From: Flavobacteriaceae bacterium
GTDB taxonomy: Bacteria > Bacteroidota > Bacteroidia > Flavobacteriales > Flavobacteriaceae
Length of the DNA: 64,000 bases
Assembly: GCA_021151665.1 (NCBI GenBank)
Contig: JAGKWW010000010.1
Coordinates: forward strand, 1-64,000
Direction: 5' to 3'
The notes under the pieces are model-generated. The model worked only from the letters and a program-made list of their open reading frames with translations. It was not told the origin of the DNA and ran no database searches. The translations under genes and the position numbers were made by a program. Positions 30,250-39,206 of this stretch are shown here, piece after piece; position 1 is the stretch's first letter, and each line of letters opens with the position of its first letter.

Positions 30250-31172
30250 AAATATCTGTTGTAAGTACATTATACAAGTCGCGGATATATTTGCCCCGGT
30301 TCCTCGAAGAGATACGAAATACGCTCAGCGCAATCGGGTGCGATGATTACGAACTTATTTTTGTTAATGACGGTTCTCCTGACGACTCTTTAGAGTACCT
30401 GCTTGAGCGTAAAAAGGACTGCCCACAGATAAAGGCTATAGACCTTTCACGCAATTTCGGGCACCACTACGCCATACAGGCCGGGCTTACCTATGCTGCC
30501 GGCGATTTAATTTTCCTTATAGACAATGACCTTGAAACACCGCCCGCCGTATTAAAAACATTCTATGATGAAATGCAGGCCGATGCTGCCCTGGATGTTG
30601 TATATGGATATCAGGAGAGCAGGAAAGGGAACTTTATAGAGAAGTTTAGCGGAAAACTGTTCTGGGTAATGATCAACAGGCTTTCTGACACCAAGGTCCC
30701 GCACAACATACTTACGGAAAGGCTGATGACCAAACAGTATGTGGGGGAATTGCTTCGTTTGCAGGATGCCAGTCTTTTTTTGGGTGGTATGATGCATTGG
30801 GTAGGGTTTCACCAAAAAGGCGTCGCTGTAAAAAAAGGCCTGCGCGAGGGAGCCAGCACCTACTCTGTGAGCAGGCGGATTGCGTTGATGATACAGGCGG
30901 TTACCTCATTCTCCGGCAAGCCGCTGGAATGGCTTTTTTACTTCGGTTTATCAATTTCAGGATTTAGCTTTGTTTTTATCATCTGGCTGGTGATACAGAA
31001 AATAATCCACGGTGACGAAATACAATTAGGCTGGGCGTCGATAATTTCTATAAATATGCTAATATTGGGCATTGTTTCCACTTTCCTGGGCCTGATAGGG
31101 ATTTATATATACAAAATTTTCAGGCAGGTGCAGGGTAGGCCAAATGCAATTATAAAGAAGATATATGAGTAA
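30246..31172 (+). CDS. Polyprenyl-phosphate glycosyltransferase, GT2 (ArnC/DPM1-like)
   Basis: A 308-residue membrane-bound GT2 enzyme that loads a nucleotide sugar onto undecaprenyl phosphate at the cytoplasmic face. The start at 30246 gives MKISVVSTLYKSRIYL; the upstream ATG at 30204 lies inside the ATP-grasp gene. Motifs include FVNDGSPDDSLEYL, DLSRNFGHHYAIQAGL and the metal-binding DNDLETPP. Two C-terminal transmembrane helices (about 225-290) match the ArnC/GtrB class. The donor could be the dTDP-4-amino sugar made by the genes around it. Confidence 0.87.
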   Translation: MKISVVSTLYKSRIYLPRFLEEIRNTLSAIGCDDYELIFVNDGSPDDSLEYLLERKKDCPQIKAIDLSRNFGHHYAIQAGLTYAAGDLIFLIDNDLETPPAVLKTFYDEMQADAALDVVYGYQESRKGNFIEKFSGKLFWVMINRLSDTKVPHNILTERLMTKQYVGELLRLQDASLFLGGMMHWVGFHQKGVAVKKGLREGASTYSVSRRIALMIQAVTSFSGKPLEWLFYFGLSISGFSFVFIIWLVIQKIIHGDEIQLGWASIISINMLILGIVSTFLGLIGIYIYKIFRQVQGRPNAIIKKIYE

Positions 31173-31833
31173 GGATAAGAAAGTTGTGATTTTTGGAAAA
31201 GGAGAGCTTGCCGAACTGGCCTGCTTTTACTTTACTCACGACAGCAAATATCAGGTTTGCGGCTTTACCGTAGACCGGGAATACTTAAATGAAGAGCGAT
31301 ACCTTGATGTTCCGCTTGTTCCCTTTGATGCTGTTGAGCAAACCTTTCCGCCGGCAGAGTATGAGCTTTTTGTAGCAATTGGCTACACCAGGCTCAACCA
31401 AAACAGGATAGATAAATATGAGCAGGCAAAGGCCAAAGGTTATACGCTTGCGAGCTACGTTTCCTCGCGTTCTACTACGTGGCCGGGCCTTTCGGTTGGC
31501 GAAAATACATTTATTATGGAAGACAACACCATCATGCCTTTTTGTAAAATTGGTAACAATGTACTGGTTTGGGTAAATAGCATATTAGCGCATCATATGG
31601 TAGTGAAAGACCATGTTACCATTACCTCTCATTGCGCAATAGGCGGGAACGTAGTAATTGAAGAGCAAGCCTTCATAGGACTCAATGCGGCCCTTCGCAA
31701 CAACATTGTGATAGGTAGGGGAGCCATAATAGGCACAGCAGCAAATGTTGTAAAAGATGTAATGGATTTTTCTGTGATGATGGGAAATCCTGCTAAACCT
31801 ACCGGCGCAGATGCGCGGGATATAAAACTTTAA
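31165..31833 (+). CDS. NeuD-like sugar O/N-acyltransferase (left-handed beta-helix)
   Basis: A 222-residue protein with an N-terminal PglD/NeuD-type Rossmann-like segment (VVIFGKGELAELACFYF) and a C-terminal left-handed beta-helix of hexapeptide repeats (about 95-205, e.g. IGGNVVIEEQAFIGLNAALR). Such enzymes acetylate amino sugars or sialic acids using acetyl-CoA. Placed directly before the WecE-like aminotransferase, it probably acylates its 4-amino sugar product, replacing WecD of the enterobacterial pathway. Overlaps GT2 by 8 bases. Confidence 0.82.
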   Translation: MSKDKKVVIFGKGELAELACFYFTHDSKYQVCGFTVDREYLNEERYLDVPLVPFDAVEQTFPPAEYELFVAIGYTRLNQNRIDKYEQAKAKGYTLASYVSSRSTTWPGLSVGENTFIMEDNTIMPFCKIGNNVLVWVNSILAHHMVVKDHVTITSHCAIGGNVVIEEQAFIGLNAALRNNIVIGRGAIIGTAANVVKDVMDFSVMMGNPAKPTGADARDIKL

Positions 31834-31834
31834 A

Positions 31835-32965
31835 ATGATACCGTTTAACAAACCTTACCTTAGCGGAAACGAGACAGTTTATATAGCCGATGCTGTGGCT
31901 ACCGGAAAAATATCCGGTAATGGAAAGTATACCCAGAAGTGCCAGGCATTTTTTGAGCAGCGCTATGGCATAAAAAAGTGCCTGCTCACCACTTCATGCA
32001 CCGATGCGTTGGAAATGGCAGCTTTACTGCTGGACATTAAAGAAGGCGATGAGGTGATAATGCCGTCGTATACCTTTGTTTCTACCGCCAATGCTTTTGT
32101 GCTGAGAGGCGCAACAATAGTTTTTGCCGATAGCCGCCAGGACCACCCAAATATGGATGAAACCCTACTGGAGGGGCTAATTACACCCCGCACCAAGGCT
32201 ATTGTGCCGGTACATTATGCCGGTGTCGCCTGCAATATGGAGGTAATTATGGGGCTTGCTTCAAAACACGGCCTTTTTGTGGTAGAGGATGCAGCACAGG
32301 CTATCGAAAGCTTTTATACTTTTTCTGACGGCAGCCGTAAGGCCTTGGGAAGCATTGGCCACCTCGCCGCGTTCTCGTTTCACGAAACAAAAAACATTAT
32401 AGCAGGAGAAGGCGGCATGTTGGCAGTTAACGACGATCGTTTTGTGCAGCGTGCCGAAATAATCTGGGAAAAAGGAACCAACCGTTCGGCTTTTTTCCGT
32501 GGCGAGGTAGACAAGTATGGCTGGGTAGATCTCGGCAGCTCGTTTCTTCCGTCAGAAATTGTTGCAGCTTTCCTGTGGGCGCAACTCGAGAATCTTGAGG
32601 ATATACAGCAGGTGCGGTCCGGGCATTGGGATAGTTATTATAAAGAACTGGCCCGGTGGGCAAAAGATAATGAAATAGCCCTGCCCAATGTACCTGCGTA
32701 TGCTACCAATAATGCGCATATGTTTTATCTGGTATGCCAAAACCTGGAGCAACGCACCCAGCTTATCAAAAAACTGAATGAGCAGGACATTTTCCCGGTA
32801 TTCCATTATATCAGCCTGCACAGTAGCCCTTATTACAGCAGCAGGCATGACGGGCGGAACCTTCCGAACACCGACAGGTTTACCGATACGCTGATGCGCC
32901 TTCCCTTGTTTTATGAGCTGGATGTGAAGCGGGTAATTAAATACATCACTGGCTATGAAGACTAA
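31835..32965 (+). CDS. wecE: dTDP-4-amino-4,6-dideoxygalactose transaminase (WecE-like)
   Basis: PLP-dependent DegT/DnrJ/EryC1-family sugar aminotransferase converting dTDP-4-keto-6-deoxyglucose to dTDP-Fuc4N with glutamate as amino donor. Its 376 residues equal the length I remember for E. coli WecE, and long blocks look alike: MIPFN opening, GDEVIMPSYTFVSTANAFVL, VPVHYAGVACNM, EKGTNRS-FFRG, NAHMFY. The PLP lysine is Lys186 in SFHETKN. RfbB supplies its substrate. Overlaps the GT39 gene by 11 bases. Confidence 0.9.
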   Translation: MIPFNKPYLSGNETVYIADAVATGKISGNGKYTQKCQAFFEQRYGIKKCLLTTSCTDALEMAALLLDIKEGDEVIMPSYTFVSTANAFVLRGATIVFADSRQDHPNMDETLLEGLITPRTKAIVPVHYAGVACNMEVIMGLASKHGLFVVEDAAQAIESFYTFSDGSRKALGSIGHLAAFSFHETKNIIAGEGGMLAVNDDRFVQRAEIIWEKGTNRSAFFRGEVDKYGWVDLGSSFLPSEIVAAFLWAQLENLEDIQQVRSGHWDSYYKELARWAKDNEIALPNVPAYATNNAHMFYLVCQNLEQRTQLIKKLNEQDIFPVFHYISLHSSPYYSSRHDGRNLPNTDRFTDTLMRLPLFYELDVKRVIKYITGYED

Positions 32966-34796
32966 TCTTCCTATAAAACTCTCATCGGGTAAGCTTTGGC
33001 ATCTGGATGTGCCCCTTTTGGCAATCCTGGTGCTCGCAATGGCACTTAGGCTTTTTGGCATAGGTTTTCAGGGCGCCTGGCTTGACGAACTCCACACGCT
33101 TATTGAGTCGGACCCGAAGCTGAGCCTCCGCCAGTTTAATGATGTTATTATGTTCCGGGAGGGTATACCCCATTTTTATTTTTTAGTAATTCGTTTTCTT
33201 TCAGTTGTATTTGGCGACAGCCTGATTCTAGCCCGGTTAGTATCTGCATTCGCGGGTATCGGCACAGTGTACGGCGTTTTTTGCCTTGGCCGCGAGCTTT
33301 ACAGCCGGAATGCCGGTTACATTGCTGCTTTATTGATATCCGTTAATCTTTTTCACATAGAATATTCTCAGGAAGCAAGATCATATGCGATGCTTACATT
33401 TTTTGTAGTCATGGCATTTTATCGGTTAATGGTTTTCATCAGGGTGCCAAACTATAGGAATGCCGTATTTTTAGGCATATTTGCAGGTCTTATACCTAAC
33501 GCACACCCTATAGGTCTTGTAAACGTAGTAGCACTGTATGTCGTTCTTTTTGTAATAATGCTGCTCCGCCCGGTGCCCGATCGGAAATTGTTTTTTAAGC
33601 TCACCGTCGTATCAGGTATAATAATGTTGGCATTCTTCTTCCCGGTTTATTTTATCGTGGCAAAAGTCTCAGGTATCCAGTCATTTTGGATTCCGGCGCC
33701 TACCTTGGCTTCCATCATACAAGTTTTTACCGACCTTTCTGGTTATAGCAGGATTATGCTTGCAGCCTTTTGCATTTCCGGGATATATTTTTTTAGCCGG
33801 GCTGCAATAGCCGTAGTAAAGCAATCAGACAAAAAACTTTCGCTGGCGGCCCTTGTACTTAGTGCCTGGTTATTTATCGAAGCCGCAATTATAATAGGTA
33901 AGTCCTATACCGGCGTATCTATTATTCTTAACAGGTATTTTATCGCGTTGCTGCCCGCAATGATGCTTATTATTGCTATTTCAATTTGTTTGCTTCCCCG
34001 CATTGCGCAATTTGCAGTAACAGCGTGCTGTGCATTAGCCTTCCTGTATGTCGTGTTCATTGGTAATAAATATTATACCACCTTTAAGAAATCTCAGTTT
34101 TCTGAAGTTGCAAACGGGATAATGAAGAGTCCTTTCGCGCAGGACAAGCTGGTGTCAAACTGGGGGTGGCTAATGGGTTATTATTTTCATGATGATCAAA
34201 ACAATTCTCTGGCAACTGAAAAAGACCTGGAGAAGCATATATCAGATATGTCCTCAGGAAATGAAGAACCCGTATCATTTTGGTACATGGACGGCAATTA
34301 CCGCCCGTTCTCGATTACTCCTGAAGCCCAGAAGTATCTGGATGCCAATTTTGTCCTTACTGAAGTAATTGAGAAACATGATGCCTGGGCGCGACACTTT
34401 AAGACACGTCGTGCCGGAGCGGTGTATATAGACATTCACCGTTTTCGTCCGGCTATGTTTGACGGCTCCGGTGCTTTGATCTTTGTCCAGAACCAGGAAT
34501 CGTCACATCCGGCAGTAATGCTTGACCATGGCAGGTATCAGCTGTCCTTTAAAGGTTTCAGCCTCCCTGAGAAGCCTATCCGCGGTGAAAATGCACACTT
34601 TGTAGCTTTTATAAATGACAGGCAGATTGGCGAATTTTATCTTCCTAATGGAAAACAGGCTGCTGTTCCTGTGCTTACCTTTGAACACAGCGGAGGCCCC
34701 GCCGCCCTAAAACTGAGATATGACAATGACCTCGTGGAAGGGCCCGACGACAGAAATGCTGTGGTTAATGCAGTGATATTAAAAAAAGTTGAGTAA
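32955..34796 (+). CDS. GT39/ArnT-like membrane glycosyltransferase
   Basis: A 613-residue polytopic protein with about 11-12 hydrophobic helices and the GT39/PMT signature, an acidic pair in the first periplasmic loop (AWLDELHT, Asp44-Glu45). ArnT uses undecaprenyl-phosphate-aminoarabinose to modify lipid A; PMT proteins use lipid-linked mannose. Here the donor is probably the product of the GT2 at 30246. The last roughly 120 residues form a predicted periplasmic beta-sandwich, also seen in other ArnT-like proteins. It ends the first long operon. Confidence 0.85.
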   Translation: MKTNLPIKLSSGKLWHLDVPLLAILVLAMALRLFGIGFQGAWLDELHTLIESDPKLSLRQFNDVIMFREGIPHFYFLVIRFLSVVFGDSLILARLVSAFAGIGTVYGVFCLGRELYSRNAGYIAALLISVNLFHIEYSQEARSYAMLTFFVVMAFYRLMVFIRVPNYRNAVFLGIFAGLIPNAHPIGLVNVVALYVVLFVIMLLRPVPDRKLFFKLTVVSGIIMLAFFFPVYFIVAKVSGIQSFWIPAPTLASIIQVFTDLSGYSRIMLAAFCISGIYFFSRAAIAVVKQSDKKLSLAALVLSAWLFIEAAIIIGKSYTGVSIILNRYFIALLPAMMLIIAISICLLPRIAQFAVTACCALAFLYVVFIGNKYYTTFKKSQFSEVANGIMKSPFAQDKLVSNWGWLMGYYFHDDQNNSLATEKDLEKHISDMSSGNEEPVSFWYMDGNYRPFSITPEAQKYLDANFVLTEVIEKHDAWARHFKTRRAGAVYIDIHRFRPAMFDGSGALIFVQNQESSHPAVMLDHGRYQLSFKGFSLPEKPIRGENAHFVAFINDRQIGEFYLPNGKQAAVPVLTFEHSGGPAALKLRYDNDLVEGPDDRNAVVNAVILKKVE

Positions 34797-34820
34797 GTAA
34801 TCTTAATTTTTATATTTTTG
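34789..34820 (+). promoter_or_regulatory. Promoter of the first lipoprotein gene
   Basis: TTG at 34789-34791 and TATTTTTG at 34813-34820, an exact TAnnTTTG match, with 21 bases between. The start codon follows at 34844, so this gene has its own promoter inside the glycan locus. Confidence 0.6.
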
Positions 34821-34843
34821 CGCAAAATTTTATTTTTAAGAAA

Positions 34844-35398
34844 ATGAAAAAAATCCTTTTATTAACGCTATCTTTAGTTTCCCTGCTTTCAGTATCTTGT
34901 AAAGATGACAAGAAAGCCGGTGAGGATAATGCGGCAAACGCTGCGCCGGTAAAGCCTAATTTCTTTGTTGAGGTAGATGCGAATGCTGCAAAGAAAGACG
35001 ATTTTGCAGTTTACTTCACAGAAGACGGCACAAACAATTTTAATGGCCAGAATACCGTATGGCACGGTATTAACGCAGGAAAAACGGAAACTGTCGTGTT
35101 TGATCTTCCCGAGCCGGTTATCCCTACCAACATCAGGCTCGATTTTGGCCTTAATAAAGAACAGGACTCAGTAACTGTATCAAGAGTCAAATTCTCATTC
35201 CTGAACAACAATTTGGAAATAAAAGGCTCGCAGTTTTTCGACTATTTTATAAAGGATGAACAATTCAAGGCGACAACAGACCCTGCAAAAGGAACGCTGA
35301 CGATAGTTAAAAACGGCACGGAATACAAAACGCCTTATTACTATCCGAGGCAGGAGCTTATAGACAAGATTAAAGAAATGACAATAGGAAAGAAATAA
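34844..35398 (+). CDS. Lipoprotein A, paralogue of the next gene
   Basis: A 184-residue lipoprotein with a signal peptide and lipobox ending at Cys19 (LLSVSCKDD). After an Ala/Lys-rich spacer the mature domain has a beta-sandwich pattern: FAVYFTEDGTNNFNGQN, PTNIRLDFG, KGSQFFDYF. The same pattern is shared with the neighbouring 169-residue protein, so they are tandem paralogues. I recognise no named family. It has its own promoter and strong terminator, so it can be expressed separately from the glycan enzymes around it. Confidence 0.82.
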   Translation: MKKILLLTLSLVSLLSVSCKDDKKAGEDNAANAAPVKPNFFVEVDANAAKKDDFAVYFTEDGTNNFNGQNTVWHGINAGKTETVVFDLPEPVIPTNIRLDFGLNKEQDSVTVSRVKFSFLNNNLEIKGSQFFDYFIKDEQFKATTDPAKGTLTIVKNGTEYKTPYYYPRQELIDKIKEMTIGKK

Positions 35399-35421
35399 GC
35401 AATCGTTTCTAATAATAAATT

Positions 35422-35456
35422 ACTACAGACAGAGCTTCCTGTCTGTAGTTTTTTTA
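35422..35456 (+). terminator. Intrinsic terminator after lipoprotein A
   Basis: ACTACAGACAG (35422-35432) pairs perfectly with CTGTCTGTAGT (35439-35449) around a 6-base loop and runs into a T-tract. Confidence 0.9.
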
Positions 35457-35494
35457 TTTTTACGGGCAGCCTTTTCCTGCTAAATAGATTTTAC

Positions 35495-36004
35495 ATGAAG
35501 AAATACATTTTTCTAGTCACATCGATTTTACTGGTAGCCTGCACACAAACCGGCTCGGCACCTGTTTTCGCCCTTAAGCTGGATATGGTCATGAAAAAAA
35601 ATGATTCCATACAGGTGTTCTATACCACAGATGGAACTATAAATTTTACCGAGGGGCAGTCATTCTGGACCAGGGTAAATGGCGCAAAGCACAATCAAAC
35701 TATTATACTGCCATTGCCTAACGATACCATCCCCACGCAGCTTCGTATTGATTTCGGGCGAAACCGGAAACAGGACGATGTTGTGCTGAACAAAATTGAA
35801 ATACAATACCAAAAGAAAGCGGAAGAAATTAAGGGAAGGGATATTTATACTTATTTCAGGGTAGACGATTCTTATACACTACTCGATAAAGACCTTGGAT
35901 TGCTTAAACGGAAGCAGCCCGGACAGCTTAATGGCCCATCTTTATATCCAAACGGGGAGATGCTGAGGCAAAAGCTTGCTGAAATTACTACCGATAAGAA
36001 ATAG
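35495..36004 (+). CDS. Lipoprotein B, paralogue of lipoprotein A
   Basis: A 169-residue lipoprotein with lipobox LLVAC (Cys16). It shares with lipoprotein A the blocks VFYTTDGTINFTEGQSFW, PTQLRIDFGRN-KQD and EIKGRDIYTYF, and has no spacer after the lipidated Cys. The role is unknown. The next gene, the Wzx flippase, starts 19 bases later, so this copy is joined to the second glycan transcript, unlike copy A. Confidence 0.82.
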   Translation: MKKYIFLVTSILLVACTQTGSAPVFALKLDMVMKKNDSIQVFYTTDGTINFTEGQSFWTRVNGAKHNQTIILPLPNDTIPTQLRIDFGRNRKQDDVVLNKIEIQYQKKAEEIKGRDIYTYFRVDDSYTLLDKDLGLLKRKQPGQLNGPSLYPNGEMLRQKLAEITTDKK

Positions 36005-36023
36005 CCTGCCCCCGGAATACCTA

Positions 36024-37280
36024 ATGAAGCAACTAAAAAAGATACTGCAGCACCCCCAATTTCGCAAATTGCTTGTATATGGTTTTGGCCAACTTTTTAA
36101 CCTGGTCACACCACTTCTTGTAGTGCCTTACATTGTAGGGATATGCGGCGAAGAAAATTTCGGGAAAGTTGGTGTTGGCCTGGCCGTTTCCTTTTTTCTG
36201 ATCGTGTTCATAGACTACGGATCAGATCTTGTAGGCGTTCGTGAAATATCTGTACATCGTGACCGGCCCGAAATGCTTGGGGCAATAGTAATGAAAAGCT
36301 ACACAGCCCGCCTGGTAGTGCTGCTCGCAGTAATTGCCGCTGTTTCGGTGCTATTTAATCTGGTGCCCTATTTTGAGGAAGATAAAATGCTTTTTTTCTT
36401 CAGCCTTAGCATACTTGCAGGGCAACTCTTAAACCCTACCTGGTTTTTGCAGGGGGTAGAAAATGTACGCTGGATCACCTTAAGCAATATACTTTCTAAA
36501 AGTATTTACCTCGCGGGTGTCTTTCTTATCATACGCAGGCCTGAACAATATATTTATGTAAACCTTATCTGGGGCGCAGGGATGATCATTGCCAACGGAC
36601 TGTTCCTGACGCTGATTTTCAGGAAATACCGCTTTACCCTCCAATGGGTTGGGTTTGCCGAGGTCAGAGATTTCCTTATGCGGGATTTTTCAATGCTGGG
36701 TTCGCAGGTTTTCGTATCCCTTCAGCTCAACTCGCCCGTGATACTGCTGAGCTACTTTGGCAGCGACCTTATGGCCGGGCAGTACAAAATTGTGGAGCAG
36801 ATCATCGTTATATTTAAGACGTACATCTTCCTGTTTTTTAATTACGTGTTTCCCAAAGTATGCTACCTGCTGGAGGTTGAGCCCAAACGTGCGTTGCGCA
36901 ACTGGTCTGTTTATAACGGGGCCAACCTGTTGTTTGTAGCGGTCGGTATGGCTGTGTTTTATATATTTGCTTACGATATCGTGGCCTATTTTAATACCAC
37001 GAACAGGTATTTGCTGAGCAGCCTCCTGCATGTTGCTGTTTTGCTGCCCCTTGCAATGGCAATATCAATACCCATGAAGCAGCTTTTGCTGGGCTGGAAC
37101 AATAAGCAGTTTTATGTTAGTGTGACATCGCTCCTGATACTGTGCAACCTTGCAGCTGTTATAGTTCTCATACCATATTACCAGGTATACGGTGTTTTTT
37201 ATGCCCTGATATCGGGTGAGGTTATAACGGGGCTGATCTATCTGGTTTACCTAAGAAAGAAAATAGCAGCCGTAATTTGA
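36024..37280 (+). CDS. Oligosaccharide flippase (Wzx-like)
   Basis: A 418-residue polytopic membrane protein with about 12 helices, of the PST/Wzx flippase family that turns undecaprenyl-pyrophosphate-linked repeat units to the periplasm. The start at 36024 (MKQLKKILQHPQFRKLLVYG) is preferred over one at 35976 that overlaps lipoprotein B. Family-like segments are YGFGQLFNLVTPLLVVPYIV in helix 1 and YVFPK near the middle. With the phosphoglycosyltransferase at 43797 and a polymerase it defines a Wzx/Wzy-dependent pathway. Confidence 0.88.
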   Translation: MKQLKKILQHPQFRKLLVYGFGQLFNLVTPLLVVPYIVGICGEENFGKVGVGLAVSFFLIVFIDYGSDLVGVREISVHRDRPEMLGAIVMKSYTARLVVLLAVIAAVSVLFNLVPYFEEDKMLFFFSLSILAGQLLNPTWFLQGVENVRWITLSNILSKSIYLAGVFLIIRRPEQYIYVNLIWGAGMIIANGLFLTLIFRKYRFTLQWVGFAEVRDFLMRDFSMLGSQVFVSLQLNSPVILLSYFGSDLMAGQYKIVEQIIVIFKTYIFLFFNYVFPKVCYLLEVEPKRALRNWSVYNGANLLFVAVGMAVFYIFAYDIVAYFNTTNRYLLSSLLHVAVLLPLAMAISIPMKQLLLGWNNKQFYVSVTSLLILCNLAAVIVLIPYYQVYGVFYALISGEVITGLIYLVYLRKKIAAVI

Positions 37281-37284
37281 AGAT

Positions 37285-37971
37285 ATGGTTAGGAAATTAT
37301 TTGTATACCTGCTAAGGCGGAGTGGTAAAAGTTACGATCTGGATCCTGCGGTGCCGGACAGCCTGCTGGTAGGTAACCTGCTTTCGCGGCTGACGATGCT
37401 GCTCAGGGGCCTTGCCTTCCTGCGGAAAAAGGTTTTTCTGGGGGGCGGCGCCAGGGTAACCAACAAACGTAATTTTAAATTTGGCCATAACGTAACCATC
37501 GAGCGCTTTACCCGGCTTGACGGCTACGCGGCAGAGAAGATAGCGCTCGGCAATAATTGCCGGATTGGCGCATTCTCCTGCCTTACCTGCACAAGCCATT
37601 TGTCTAAATTCGGGAAAGGGCTTGTAATGGGCGATAATTCTGCAATTGGAGATTATACCCATTTTGGTGCAGCCGGCGGCATCAGGATAGGCAATGACGT
37701 AATAATGGGCTCGTATATCAGTTTCCATTCCGAAAATCATAACTTTGCCGATACCACCCGTCTCATAAGGGAGCAGGGGGTTTCCTCAAAAGGTATTGTG
37801 CTGGGCAATAACATCTGGGTGGGCGCAAAAGTAACCTTTCTTGACGGATGCATTGTGGGGAATAATTGCGTGGTAGCAGCAGGTGCTGTAGTAAACGGGA
37901 TTTTTCCCGATAATTGCGTTATAGGCGGGGTACCCGCACGAATTATAAAGACAATAGAGCCTGCTACATGA
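37285..37971 (+). CDS. Left-handed beta-helix acyltransferase (CapG/WcaF-like)
   Basis: A 228-residue hexapeptide-repeat O-acyltransferase, acting in the cytoplasm on glycan precursors with acetyl-CoA. Repeats run from about 65 to 215, with the catalytic-type HSENHNF loop near 150 and a terminal VAAGAVVNGIFPDNCVIGGVPA. It opens with a short hydrophobic stretch. Its stop overlaps the start of the next gene in an ATGA (37968-37971), indicating translational coupling. Confidence 0.85.
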   Translation: MVRKLFVYLLRRSGKSYDLDPAVPDSLLVGNLLSRLTMLLRGLAFLRKKVFLGGGARVTNKRNFKFGHNVTIERFTRLDGYAAEKIALGNNCRIGAFSCLTCTSHLSKFGKGLVMGDNSAIGDYTHFGAAGGIRIGNDVIMGSYISFHSENHNFADTTRLIREQGVSSKGIVLGNNIWVGAKVTFLDGCIVGNNCVVAAGAVVNGIFPDNCVIGGVPARIIKTIEPAT

Positions 37972-39206
37972 GCCAACAAATTCGAAACGAACGTTATTAT
38001 CAGGTACTTTTTGTCTTATGTGCCGCGCTTCCGTATATTAATTTCTACGAGCTTACCTTCCTCGTATGGGGCACCGTTATTTTGCTGACGTTTGCTAAGC
38101 GTTACTCTTTATCGATCCTAAAACTTTGCGCCTACTTTATCGCAATTCTTGTCATCGCGTTCTTTTCTGCTTTCGCCAGGGATTTTCAGGTATATAACTT
38201 CATACGGGACATCGCCTATCTCCTGAAGCCCGTAATGGGGCTGTTAGTAGGGTACCAGTTATGTAAAGACCATATCCGGAATCCGCTCAACATGGTAATT
38301 TATGCTGCTGTTTTCCTTGCAGTAGGCCATATAATCATGGTCGGGGTCAGCCTTACGTTCTTCCATGTCCGGAATATGCATAATTTACGTCAGCATGCAG
38401 GCTATTTCAGCGACTTTGAAGTATATGCGCTTATCATACTTTTATTTAAAGACCGGTTTGATCTTGCGATACCGCCCCGCAAGGCGCGGCTCTTTACGAT
38501 GTTGATCGGGTTATCGTGCTTTTTATATTTAGCCCGGACCAACTTTATACAATTCATGATCCTTTGGCTTGCAATGAAAGGCTACCTGAAGCTAAACAGC
38601 CGTTCTGTAAGTATATTAACCGCGTTTATTTTATGTTCGGCAATTGGCTACGCGGCAATATATTACAGTAATCCGCGCCGGGGTTCGCATGGCTTTGAGG
38701 CTTTTTTATACAAGATAAAAATTGCACCTATCGAGCCGTTCAAGACGAAAGTAAATCGTGACGACTGGAAAGATTTTAATGATAATTACCGCTCCTACGA
38801 GAATATCCATACGGTAAGGCAAATGAGCACTGCCGGCACCCCCGCAATTTTATTCGGCCAGGGGCTTGGCTCGCGTGTAGACCTGAAGCGAAAAGTATGG
38901 CTGCAAACCAGCGAAATGCGGTATATACCCTTTGTGCATAATGGGTATATGACCGTATTTTTAAAGTCGGGCCTTGTAGGCGTCTGCATCCTGCTCTTAT
39001 CGATCGCCTTTTTTTTCAGGTACAGCCCCTCAGATGATCCGCTGATAACCAATATTAACTATCTGTATCTGGGCACTGGCCTGTTCCTGATCGTCTCGTA
39101 TTGGGTATTTATCGGGTTATATTTCGTGCCGGATTCTAAATCTGTTTTTCTTGGCTTTCTGATCGCATATAAGGGCAGGTTGCTGCGGAAAGGCGCTACA
39201 TTATGA
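37968..39206 (+). CDS. Wzy/WaaL-like polymerase or ligase, copy 1
   Basis: A 412-residue integral membrane protein with about 11 helices and the O-antigen ligase/polymerase layout, including a large periplasmic loop (about 235-315) carrying GLGSRVDLKRKVW and a following VHNGYMTVFLKSGLVG segment. It uses the ATGA start at 37968. Family members either polymerise repeat units (Wzy) or attach the finished chain (WaaL); this sequence alone does not decide. Its stop overlaps the GT4 start by ATGA. Confidence 0.8.
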   Translation: MSQQIRNERYYQVLFVLCAALPYINFYELTFLVWGTVILLTFAKRYSLSILKLCAYFIAILVIAFFSAFARDFQVYNFIRDIAYLLKPVMGLLVGYQLCKDHIRNPLNMVIYAAVFLAVGHIIMVGVSLTFFHVRNMHNLRQHAGYFSDFEVYALIILLFKDRFDLAIPPRKARLFTMLIGLSCFLYLARTNFIQFMILWLAMKGYLKLNSRSVSILTAFILCSAIGYAAIYYSNPRRGSHGFEAFLYKIKIAPIEPFKTKVNRDDWKDFNDNYRSYENIHTVRQMSTAGTPAILFGQGLGSRVDLKRKVWLQTSEMRYIPFVHNGYMTVFLKSGLVGVCILLLSIAFFFRYSPSDDPLITNINYLYLGTGLFLIVSYWVFIGLYFVPDSKSVFLGFLIAYKGRLLRKGATL

